DNA from: Ciona savignyi
Lineage: Eukaryota > Chordata > Ascidiacea > Phlebobranchia > Cionidae
Direction of reading: 5' to 3'
DNA length: 64,000 nucleotides
Assembly (NCBI GenBank): GCA_000149265.1
Contig: CH003335.1
Location: forward strand, 70,503-134,502
Part shown: positions 24,690 through 35,571 of the stretch, piece by piece
Position numbering within the stretch: position 1 is the stretch's first letter
Layout: each line of letters starts with the position of its first letter
The notes under the pieces: generated by a model
What the model saw: only the letters and a program-made list of their open reading frames with translations
Told to the model about the DNA's origin: nothing
Databases searched by the model: none
Made by a program: the position numbers and the translations under genes

Positions 24690-25058
24690 TTATAATTTAT
24701 TGAAATTTCCCAGCATTTGAAACATTTCCTGCACGTCTTTCTCCATATAAACTGGTGCTAAAGAAATATTCATCAAGCATGGATTTGGGTCAACTTTCTG
24801 ACATGCAAATTGCGTCACGTTTACCAAAAGTTCATTTGAACTGACCTCACCTTCGTCGCAGTGACTCTTTGTTGTTTGAAAACTACGAAATGACCAATTA
24901 TGTCGTAACAAAGTAACGTAATATTTGGTTATCTTCGGTCGGAAAACACGGTTTTTGTTTTCGTTCAGTGAATGCGATTCAATATTGTGCTGTATTAAGA
25001 CAATTTCGCCATAGATACTTACAATGACCATGGTTATTATGACAAGAGAAATAGGCAT
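24690..25058 (-). CDS. Possible small secreted protein (122 aa), unrecognised
   Basis: An ATG-initiated frame of 122 residues starts with a plausible signal peptide (MPISLVIITMVIVSIYG) and ends QMLGNFNKL. It has three Cys, two of them in ACQKVDPNPCL, and two N-glycosylation sequons. The PNPCLMNISL segment faintly recalls the RDPCIQVALY segment of the receptor ectodomains, so it could be a decayed ectodomain fragment. It could also be a small secreted gene, or chance. It lies between the first exon of receptor B and the last exon of receptor C on the same strand. No splice sites or poly(A) signal decide the matter. Confidence 0.3.
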   Translation of the reverse strand: MPISLVIITMVIVSIYGEIVLIQHNIESHSLNENKNRVFRPKITKYYVTLLRHNWSFRSFQTTKSHCDEGEVSSNELLVNVTQFACQKVDPNPCLMNISLAPVYMEKDVQEMFQMLGNFNKL

Positions 25059-25912
25059 CGCTATACGCCGTATTTTTTGCTACCTTAACTTATTTTCTCC
25101 ATTTCGCAATTTCCTCTTGACCTGGGGTCATCTTAACCTACCAAAATTTTATAAACGTTCTCAGGAAATTGGCGTGCCATTATTCTCATGGTTTATTAAC
25201 TGGGTGCAATTTTGGACGGAATTTTTATTTGCCCTAAATTTTTACATGCACAATCATCATCTATAATCACGGTTTGCTAAATCAGCAACTATGACGCAAT
25301 AACACATGATGTATCGCCTGTGACGTAATAAAAGTAAAGACACCCTAAACAGGTTGGCAATTAGGCCACCCTACTGTTTTTTAATTTGTGTTGTGCATTT
25401 TAAGTTTCTTCATTCTTAATGTATTTTACTGGTTAATTAGTACTAGTATGTAATTTTTAAACGACATATTAACATAAAATCATAACAAATATTAACATAA
25501 AATAATAACATATTAACATATTAACGACATTTTAACATAAAATCATTAAAAAAAACTCTGGAACGCTATAGCAACGGAAACATTAAAATTTTGCCCAGAA
25601 AAAAAATTAACACTTAAAATGATTGTTATATATATACAGATGAATTGTAATTTTAGTATAATGCGTCTTATATCAGGCTTTTAGTTTTTTATTCGGTACA
25701 ATTCATGAAAACACTGTTTTCAAGGATTTTTAAGAATTTGTCTTGTTTTTTAAGTAGATTTCATAAGAAAATCATAGTTTTTAAGATTTTTTAACACTTT
25801 CGGCTAGTTTTTTTAGTACAATTCATAAACAACAAGTTTTTCGACTTTTTAATTTTTTTTAGTAGAATTCTTTAAAAAATGTTTTAAATCATTTTACAAG
25901 TTTAGCATTTTA

Positions 25913-28820
25913 TCAGACTTTGCTGGTCCCTGCGACTGACGTTGACTGATCAGTAATCGACGTTTTCTTGCTGTCACTGTGTATTGAGGCCGATGTGGCT
26001 GTGTTGCGACGATTCTTAAGTGACGGGATGGCGAGACTGGGCGAAACTCTTCTAGAACCTTCTCGAAGCTTCGTGGACAGCGTACCGTACATGCTGCGGT
26101 TGGCGACTCTGAAATCATCGTTTCTTGCGTTGTAGATGAAGAAATTCCACAGACTGTTGCAGACCAGTATGAGTGCGCATACGAACTCAAACGAAGTGTG
26201 GGTTTGAAACGCCTGAGGATTAAACGTGTATATCCGACTTGGGTAGATCTCTACTAAGACCAGCGAAACCAAAAGTACAATAATAACCGGTACAAGACTA
26301 AGAGTGAACACTCCGACCATTATTCCCAGCGTCCGAGCGAGTCTGATTTCGGTCTTGGTACTTGCGGATGCTTGACTGGACGAAACTAGTTTTCTAGCTC
26401 GTTTGCTATGTTTCACTGTCATCACTAAAGTTGCAATTGACAATGCCCACATCACTACCAGCGGGAGGGCGAATGCGATAGCGTAAAGATACAAACTAGC
26501 AGTCCCGCTTGTTGATATTAAGGTTGAAGCAACGAGGCCGTACTTCAAAGGTCCGATAACCACAGGTAAAATTCCTATTATAAGGCTCAGAATCCACAGG
26601 GCGACGCTAGCCTTTGTAGCAAATGCCTTTGCTCCATCCTTTGAGTAAGCGAGCGGTTTTCTCACGAGGGAAAAACGATCAAAACTCGCCATCATCAACG
26701 TAAAAATGGAGACGATAAATGAAGTTGTAGTGAAAAACCCGATTGCGTTCAAATAAGATCGGTTGAAGAATTCAAAACTTCCAGGGAAATGTGGGACGAC
26801 GTCATATCGGTCGTCTGACGTCACGTTTAATGACGTAGGGTACTCCATCCCCATTTGTTCCAGACTGTTCAGTTGCATTGACAAGCTTATCGGGAACGAC
26901 GGAAGAACTATAGCGCCAACGAGGAAATCAGCACAAGCAAGGGATATTTTGTAGACACCCTGACTGTTCCGCAGCTTTTCGTTCAAAGCGTAAACGAAGA
27001 TGACAGAAAGATTGGCGACGACGGTCACCAGAGCTATGATGCTGCAGACGACACAGATGATGACAAAGTTTACTTGGCATCTGTTAAATAAAAAAATTAG
27101 TTAAATTTATTGGATAGGAGAGGATTCTCATGTTTCACAAGACAAAATAAGTTTGAGATGCAGGATATTCATGATATATTCCCGTAAATGAGAAAAGCAA
27201 GGTTTTTTTCCGGGCAATCGTCAGATTATAACATGTGAGCTTAAATAACAACATTTTAAAATAGTATATGCAGTGAAAATAACAACAACCTACTTATATG
27301 GCAAGCATTCCCATGCCCTGAGAGGATATCTGTTAACATTCTCCGCATCTCTGCCGCACCATGATATATCACAGAATGGCACGACCAGTCGCTTGCTCTC
27401 TTGATAGAACCCGTACTTCCCACGTTCCTGCACCACCCCGTCGTACAGCGCGACCTGTATACACGGGTCTTGCAACTCGCTGTTTGTCAGTTCAATCGAC
27501 CGAAGATCGCGGAGAAGATTCCTCCAATTTGTGCTGTTCTTTCCTCTTAATGAAGACGCTGTCACTAGAGCGGGGAAGCACCTAGTTTCGAACAAAGTCC
27601 TGTTGCAGACACGATCGTAAATAGTGTTTGTGAATTGATTAAAATCGTAAGGTCGTTTCGAGCACTGTAATGCAAATTCCGTTCCGCAATTCCAATCTTC
27701 AATAAACGATAGATATTCCGTAAGATATTTTCCGCCACTTGAATTATACCAAAGCTTCTTGAAACTTTTGGTAAACTTCTTACATATATTGTTTCTCTCG
27801 GTCTCGTTGTAGTCCGTAACTGAAAATAAAAAACAACAAATAAACAGATAAAAATTAATTTATAGATGATTTAGTATAGATGATATCCTTTTATAAAGCT
27901 ATGAAACTTTAAAAAACAAGAACAGCGTAGTTAAATACCGGCTGTTATTGTGCTCGGACTACCTGTTAATATGCAAAAAACTATCAATTTACTGAGGTAG
28001 TACATGGTTTAATTATACCAAAACCAAGTTCGCTTGGCAATGTGTTTAACAGAAGGATCCAGCTTTAAATTTAGTATTGTAGAATGTCTCCACACTTCCT
28101 GATGTATGCCGTTTAAATCAGATGCGTTATCGACGTAATTTTGAAAATGCGTTATTTGATTACCTCGTGCCCAACGACAGATTACAACCTAGCAATTACA
28201 ACATAGCAAATCGTGTATTGCATTTCATTAAGAAGGTTCTGTGTATTTTATCCAACCCGTTAGAGTATTCTGATGTTGACCACATTATTTTTTATGGAGT
28301 ATATATATGATTCGGTCACACTGTCGTTTCGACATTGCATATTCCCTTTTACTGATCCGTCACATTTGCATTTGTGGCCAACAAACGCATGTTGCTTGAT
28401 AATAACTTTACACCCAGTCTTATTGGCACGTTTAATGTAAATTCGATTATGTTTCCTACTCAGCAATTGCAAGAAATACTCATCTTAATCCCACACAAAC
28501 CTATTTATCATTTCCAACAGTATTATCATTTTGCAGTAAATATTGGGAGTAAACGCAATTTTATTTATCAAAACTTAGTAATCTGTTTAAAGTTAAACCG
28601 ATTGCATGACACATTAAAATCTTAGCCATGCAATCGTAAAAATGGGTTGGAAACATAGTTTTAGATGAACATTCTGTTTCTTTGAAAAACATTTACCTTT
28701 CAGGTCCAGTGTGTAACGCAGGAACTCCATTCCTGCGACAACCGCTGTATTCGCATCGCTTTCTTGAACATGCATAGCTAGAAATACAACGACCAGCGAT
28801 AAAATACTCAATTTGTTCAT
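25913..28820 (-). CDS. Receptor C: Cys-rich ectodomain plus rhodopsin-like 7TM
   Basis: Three exons (28697-28820, 27294-27819, 25913-27080) join in phase to 605 residues. Exon 1 carries the signal peptide MNKLSILSLVVVFLAMHVQ. Exon 2 is the ectodomain: NICKKF, DWNCGTEFALQC, RVCNRTLFETRC, QDPCIQVALYDG, ERGKYGFYQE uninterrupted by an intron, WCGRDAEN and WECLPYKC. Exon 3 is the 7TM core with VANLSVIFVY, SLACADFLVG, RYDVVPHFPG in the TM2-TM3 loop, DRFSLVRKP after TM3 and NSLWNFFIYNARN in TM7. The Ser/Thr-rich tail ends STSVAGTSKV. This uninterrupted gene shows the likely ancestral state of the exon that is split in receptors B and E. A decayed SINE piece lies in the intron at 27158-27245. Confidence 0.88.
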
Positions 28821-29686
28821 ATTCGCTTTTGTCCTCTACGGTCTTCGTAAGTTGTTGTAATTTATTCCCTCACTTTATAGACATAGAAACTGCGTTTTTT
28901 TCTGTAACCTCTATAGGTAAACAAACGCAAAACGTGCATGTATGGTTAGTATCACGCCAAAGCTGTGTGTTAATCGAAATATTTAACAGGAAATCTTATG
29001 CACGTTTTCTTTGCCGAGAGTCTGTACTAATTTGTAGCAACAACACGTCAGCCGAGCATAAACCATGGTATCAAAACAGAAACAGAATATATTAATTTTA
29101 TTGTCCTTGATCGCATCTGCCCGCGGCAAAAAGGTTTTCAAAACAGTTTCACACACTGACAGGAAAATTGTGATTAACATAATATGACAGAGTCACGAAC
29201 AAAAGTAAGCGGTAAGGGTAAACAATTGTTAACATAATATAACATAAAAAGACTATGTTGATATAACAAAAAAAGGACTTTTATAAAAAAAAAAGAACTT
29301 TAAGATTCGCATATAATGCTCATTACACGTTTTAGTCGATTCATCATTAACTGTACCACTTCGTCTGAAAGTTCCTTGGTACAAAAATACTTATTATTAA
29401 TTATCATGACTTCATAAAACGTTTTTAATAAATCATAATGATTTTATATTTTTTGGGCCGGTAAATGTTTTCATCGTAGTTTGTTTTCGTCCGAACATAC
29501 AAAATGTACTTTTTGGGGCTGTTGTAGACAATAGTTCATTGTCAATATCAATCCAACCTCATTTTCTTCACTTCGAGTTATTGGGTCTGAGTTTAATGTA
29601 TAGCTAGCTACCTGTAGGACAGGTATATGTTGACGCGTCTTTGTAGGATAAATACGTATTGCTTCAAATTACGTTAATGCCCCCCT
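28821..29686. other. Spacer between receptors C and D
   Basis: AT-rich with no credible coding frame or repeat. It should hold the receptor C promoter. Confidence 0.5.
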
Positions 29687-32600
29687 TTATGTCGGTAAAC
29701 TGGTAATTGTTGTCGACTTTGAATAAATTCGTACCTTAGAGAAAAGTTTGCCGTAAATTGATTTAAGGCTTGTTTTGAAACTTTCGTTTCTTGCACTGTA
29801 TATGATCACGTTCCACATACTGTTGCAGGTGAGGATCACCACGCTTATAAACTCGACAGTTATGAAAATGTTGGCCGACTTTTCGTTCAGGGTTGATGGT
29901 CGGGCTTGTGCGACGTCGGGGAGAAATAAAGAACGAACAACCGAAATCACCGCCGGCATAATGCTGAGTGTGAATACCAGGACTAGAATGCCAATAGTCC
30001 GGGTAAGGATCATCTCGACTTTAAAATCTCTAGCGCCTCGCTGCCTGGCGTGTTTAAATGTGTAACAGCAGGTGGCGATAGAGGACGACCAAACCATCAG
30101 AAGCGGTGTGACAAGCGCGACGCAATAAAGTATGAGCACAGGAACACCGCCGTAGAAGCCAACCAACACGAATGCGATGATCCGGTATGAGACGGTGGTT
30201 GTCATGAAGGGTATCAGCGAAACTATCACAACCACAAACCAAGCTGCTACGATGGCTTTTCCGGCGAAAGATCTTGCGGAATACGGAATATAATGTAGCG
30301 GTTTACGCACAAGCGCCAGTCGGTCAAAACTGGCTAACATCAGACTGTAGATGGAGGATAGAAATGCTAGGATTGTAAAGAACCCGATCACGCTTGTGTA
30401 ACTTTCGGTGAAGTTCGGTTTGAAGGGCAAATGCGGCACTGAATCGTAGCGATCCAATTCATCCGCCGGAACGGTGTAATTTGTAAGTTGCCTATCCACC
30501 AAGCCCAACTTCTCGACCTGGAAAACTTGCACGAAAATCAAACTGTAAATAAAAGACGGGATGACGAAAACGCCGACTAAGAGGTCTGCGACAGCGATCG
30601 AAGCTTTGTACAATCCTTGGCTTGTTTCGTGGGATCTGCTGTGGTGAATCACAGCTATCACAGTGATATTGCCCAACACAACAAGAAGGGCTAATATGAT
30701 TAGTACTGCAACCGAGAACATGACCATTCCCCGACACCTGGATGAAATGTTTGTAACAGTTGCTTTGTCTTTAGAATAGAACATTCACGTTTAACCTGTG
30801 ACTAGTAAAATGCAAGTGGCTTTCTCATGCGAGTAATCGTGAGCTCGCCCCCACTGTTGGGTTATTGAGGATATTGCAATGTGTTGAGTATGATTGAGAT
30901 GCTGTTTTAATCCCTTAAACCTAATGAGTCTATGTAATGATCGCTAAGTGCCAAAGAACATAGTGAACTAGCCAACGACCAGTTATACATCGTTAGGAGC
31001 ATTTTACTTTAATATGAAATTATCACAAGATGTCCTAAAAATTAAAAATAAACACTTAACTCTCTCGCACATATGTTGAGAGAACACTTTTTTATGGTAT
31101 GGAATAATCATTTTTACCATGAATGAAAAATTAAGAGGTTGGTATAAAATGGGGAAACTTAGCCTCAATTAAGCCCATCGTTATACAAAAGCGATTGCAG
31201 TATGATGTATATATTGAGACATTTCTACTATTTTAGTTTTTAGCCCATTAATCCACTGAGTTTAGGCGATGTACGATAAGTGCCTAAAGCGAAAATATAA
31301 CCGACAATCTTGTAGATGGTTTCCATGCAGAAACCTTCCGTCTCATTGAAACGGCGGATGCTCTTAACGACTGAGCTAACCGGACGGTAAGATACCAACT
31401 CACCCAGTTTGCATGACCACCCACGGTGAAATAGACTGTTCGGCCAGGGTCTGGGCATCAAAACCTACCCAGACATACCGACAGAAAGGAATGGTCGTTC
31501 GGAGTATTTCGTGGTAGAACCCGTAACTAGTTTGTCTCGCAGCAGTCACAGCGTCGTACAGCGCGACTTGTACACATGGTTTTCGAAGCGCTTCTGCGTC
31601 CAGTTTCAGTTCACGTAACCTGGATTTCCAATCCAATTGTGGATTTGTTATGTTCGTACCAGGTTGCTGAAGAACTTGAAAAACTTCAGGCAAGCACTTG
31701 ATTTCGAAGACGCTTCTATTACAACTCCTGTCATAGACCAATGCACTGAAATCAGTGTATCCATATATACGCCGGCCACAATCATCATCATATTGTGGAC
31801 ATTTCCAACTTTTCAAGGTCTCCAAGGTTTCGGTTAAATAGTGACCAGGTTCAAACCAATTAAGTTTATAGTTCGCCACAACCAGGTCACAGCACTCGAG
31901 CTCGGTGGTTCGGTTGGTAATACGCCTTCCGCGAAATCGCATGCAACTCGTAAACGATTGTACTTCAGTAGAAGCATTTCCTGCAAAATATAACATTAGT
32001 TATAGTTGCATTACGCTAAAAATTAATGCCCGAATTAATTGTCTTAAGAAGCCTTTTTCCCAAAATTATTTGGTTATGTGCTGAAATAGGAAAATATTAT
32101 ATGCACAAGTCCTGTTTATATTTGTCGATTATAATGTACTTGATGGGTGGTAATGACTTTATTGACTTAATATAATATTCTGGGTTACAAATCTTATAAT
32201 TACTATACCGCTACTTCTATATACTTCATTCATTCGCCGTATTACAAAACTTCCGTTGTTGTCTTACTGAATAGCTTGGTGGTTTAAAGCGTCGACTTTC
32301 AGCCCAATGGTTAAAGCTTTAAATCTGGTCGTTAACTAGTAGGTTTTGTCTTCGAGCAGGGAAGTGACCAAACACTACCTTAACCCAGTGGATCATTGGG
32401 TTCTACAAAATTGAAAAAAAAACGTCTCAATCATACGCAACACACTGCAATAACTCCTGTAACTCTAAGGTAGTCGAACCAGTACCCATGTAGTTATAAA
32501 CGCTCCCTTTTCCATTTACGGGGATAGACATAAATGTCCTAACTGCGGCTCTATAAAATGTAGAATTTCCTTTTTTTTAAATGGTATCTATGATCGATAG

Positions 32601-33072
32601 TCGGCAGACCTAATCAAGAATTGGGAGTTATAAGTTCTATTGCTTAGATGGGATATGTAGGAACTCGTAACAGCTATTCCCTTTCCTGTATAGATGTGAG
32701 AAACGTGCGGTTCTAACTCAGCAGACGGGTTTGCTCAATACAGTATGGAAGTCCCGCTTAGAGTCTAACCAACGATAGATGATAAAACGTTTATAGTGTT
32801 TTTGCCCCGCATTTCCAGATCCAGTTCTATATTCTTCACACCTCGTTGAAAAACTTAAGTTTACCCAAAAGATATAGACGAACAGACAAGGTGCTGCATA
32901 TAATCAAAACTTATTCAGGTTGTTGAAACTATTTAAAGGGAATCAACATTAAAAGCACTTAATATAGCTATAAAGTACAGCAAGTCTTACCAGTACTATT
33001 GTCCGTGTTTGCTTGTGAAGGTATTATCCATCTTGAACAGGAATACAGCAGTATAAATAGCGGAGAGTACAT
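29687..33072 (-). CDS. Receptor D: Cys-rich ectodomain (one Cys pair lost) plus 7TM
   Basis: Three exons (32991-33072, 31404-31980, 29687-30737) join in phase to 569 residues. Exon 1 is the signal peptide MYSPLFILLYSCSRW. The ectodomain has LECC, SWKCPQYDDDC, RSCNRSVFEIKC, RKPCVQVALYDA and SYGFYHE. Where paralogues have WCG and WxCxP, D has WVGFDA and WVVMQTGC, so two Cys are Val. The 7TM core has VLGNITVIAV, SIAVADLLVG, RYDSVPHLPF, DRLALVRKP and NSMWNVIIYSARN. The tail is short. Introns contain a SINE (32270-32545), a decayed SINE with another tRNA-like head (31190-31395) and a weak SINE relic (30825-30990). Receptor E is transcribed away on the other strand. Confidence 0.87.
31190..31395 (-). 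mobile_element. Decayed SINE with tRNA-like head
   Basis: On the minus strand, GTCCGGTTAGCTCAGTCG followed by TTAAGAGCATC resembles a tRNA 5' half. It is followed by SINE body remnants (CACTTATCGTACATCG, TGGATTAATGGGC). The B box is too decayed for a functional tRNA. Confidence 0.5.
32268..32545 (+). mobile_element. tRNA-derived SINE, diverged
   Basis: GCTTGGTGGTTTAAAGCGTC head, AACCCAGTGGATCATTGGG body and a CATAAATGTCCTAAC end, in intron 1 of receptor D. Confidence 0.75.
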
Positions 33073-35571
33073 TTTTATACCATTTTGACTTAAATACTTC
33101 GTAATGCAGCCTAAATACAACACAGGCAGTTAGTAGTATGTTCCAATTGTTACGCAAAGTGTGCTACGTTTTGAATCGACGTAAAAACGTGACATTTATT
33201 TATAATTTTGTCTGCCATGTTTTTAACTAAAAACAACAATAGAAGCCAAAAAAACTACGAAGTATTTAGAAGAAAAGAAAAAACTGATCATAGGTATACG
33301 ATATTCTGGTGGTTTTTACACAAGGCTATAGGGTCATTTCCAGTGTATACGTGATAAACATATACCATACTATTCCCGTGCTGTGCTACTGAAAGGTAAT
33401 GTTTGGTGCCTAACAGGAAATTTATTTATACACATTAAATTAACATAACACGTATAAACAAATTATTGAATTTTTCACGAGTAAACGAGTGTACATTATT
33501 CACCAAACTGATACATTGCATATGTACAACATTTTGTCGGTGTTTTTACTACAAACGAACTACATTTAGTCGTAAAAGTACACCGAACGCCATATTAAAA
33601 TGCAATAATTTGAGCTGGCTGTTTAACCTCCAATATTCTATTATGACGAAAGGTCTATTATTCGGGAAGTTTTAATTGTTTCCTCTTAGTACGCTCACCA
33701 TATATCCTTTCTACCGTATGGGAATGGCTCTCAATTCTTATATCTACCACTGCACATTTTGCCTCTTCTCTACCAGACGTGTTGCTTACCAGTTGATATG
33801 TAATAGCGGTTATTTAGCATAGATCTGTAGTAACCATTCGTCATTTCGACATGTGAGGTTTAATGGGTATAAAACGTTTTAATTTCGTCATTAATCCTTC
33901 TGTTTCTGTCAATCTTAGAGCGTGAGCTAAGGCGTAGGTACTAAAGGCAAGTATGCTCGCTTAATCGTTATTTTCGGTCATAGGGCGGCTTACAAAAACA
34001 AGCGGTTTCATCTTAAGAATTAAGTGGACTTAAGTCTCTATTTCGCTGAATATATTAGCGATATAATTCGTTAATCCTTCTCGTAATAAAAATGTTTGCG
34101 AATTGTTTGTAACATTTATGTGTTAACCAGACCCCGTTTGCTTGATGTTAAGCTAAGATACGCTGAATTTTTTATCGGGCTAGGATTCGAACCTATGATG
34201 CGCTAGTCAACAAGAGCTTTTTTCTATTGTAATCGGTATATATCGGTCGCGTTAATCATTCAGCCACATGACCGTTTTCAAACTGATGCGCTGGATACTA
34301 CAATATTATATTGCTATACAATCGCTTGTAGTGTGACAGTTTTTTCTGTAATATAATATCCCGTAGCAAATAACGTGGACAATCATCCTGAAAACGCAAT
34401 TTAATTTGATTGAATGTCTATCGGGAAATACAGAAAAGGCTAAGCAGTCAAATGTTTGTTCTTTAATGCATCTATTGTTTAAAAAAGGTTAAATATTGAG
34501 TTAAAGTCAAGTTTGCCGGATAAAGTTCCAGACTGAAACAGTTTAGTTAGAGATAACAGAAGATAAAAATGGCGACTTGCACAAGTCGGTTTTCTTGTTT
34601 TTATCAAACTTTTTTCCACGTTTTGTCACATTCTCTCCTTTACAATAAAGAAAAGAGAGTCGTTTGCAAGAGCGTTTCGAAATAGCATATTGACTATAAA
34701 CTACGAGTTTCAGTTACGAGCTAGAAAATTGTTCTCTGCGCCGAAGAATTATTAACTCGGAAAACTTTTGAGCGATCAACAAATTAGATTACCAGTCCAT
34801 GTAGCTAGATTTTGGTTATGTTACGTATTTGGTTAAGTAAAACGTCATAAAATGTGTGTACTTCTGCTGTATGCGATGTGTGTAATATCATTAAAACGCC
34901 TGACTCTACCAGACCCTTCAGTGTTTGCGTTACGTCAAATGTATTGATTTTGCTGTTTCAGCAATGCAAGTTCGGTGGATTCCTTGATTCGGCCGAGTTT
35001 AACACCGTGACGAGGACATTGCCAGTCTGGCCCTTGGCGCACAGGACGCCAAGCGTTTGAGCATCGGAGCAGCAAGTGTCTGGTTACAATAAATTGTCAT
35101 CTTCCCGTGCAAAGCACGGCACGCTAGTTTTCGAGAATGCAGCGCGATTTTCTTTGTTTATTCGCAATATCGTTATCCAAATTCGTTGCTGTGCAAAGTT
35201 ACTAGCAAATCAAATCGTGCTGTAGTTTTGTGCGAACAAGCCCAGTAGCTTTGCTGCGCTTTACTCTTGTCGACTTGTATATAACATTTTGGCTTTAAAA
35301 CTATTGAATCGTGACGTTCCGCAGCAGAAAAAACGAATTTTCACAGAGTTGGCAGTCGAGTTCAAAGCCAAATTCCTAAGTACAGACTGCATAGACGTTT
35401 AGAAAAAAAGACAGAATTCGCATCCGTGGTGTTAATCTCCTTCTATAAGTTCGCACGCTCAAAACGGTTATACAGATAGTAAAGATGCGTAAATTAATTA
35501 ACCTAAAACTTAAATTGCAGAAACTTCGTCTTATTTTGTAGCTGCTGAAACAGAACTAGTCCTATATTACA
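33073..35571. promoter_or_regulatory. Divergent intergenic region between receptors D and E
   Basis: The start codons of D (minus) and E (plus) face away from each other across 2.5 kb, so both promoters must lie here. One tRNA-like unit is at 34173-34276. A possible terminal exon at 34962-35058 follows a good acceptor (TTTGCTGTTTCAG) and precedes AATAAA at about 35087, but its short peptide is unrecognised. The rest shows nothing clear. Confidence 0.5.
34173..34276 (-). repeat. Single tRNA-like repeat unit
   Basis: On the minus strand it has GTGGCTGAATGATTAACGCG and a B box GGTTCGAATCCTAGCCC, the best tRNA-like B box in the window. A paired acceptor stem is not evident. Confidence 0.7.

Noticed and set aside
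34173-34276. Functional tRNA gene
   Set aside because: A and B boxes are present, but there is no paired acceptor stem, the box spacing is long and sister copies are arrayed; more likely a tRNA-derived repeat.
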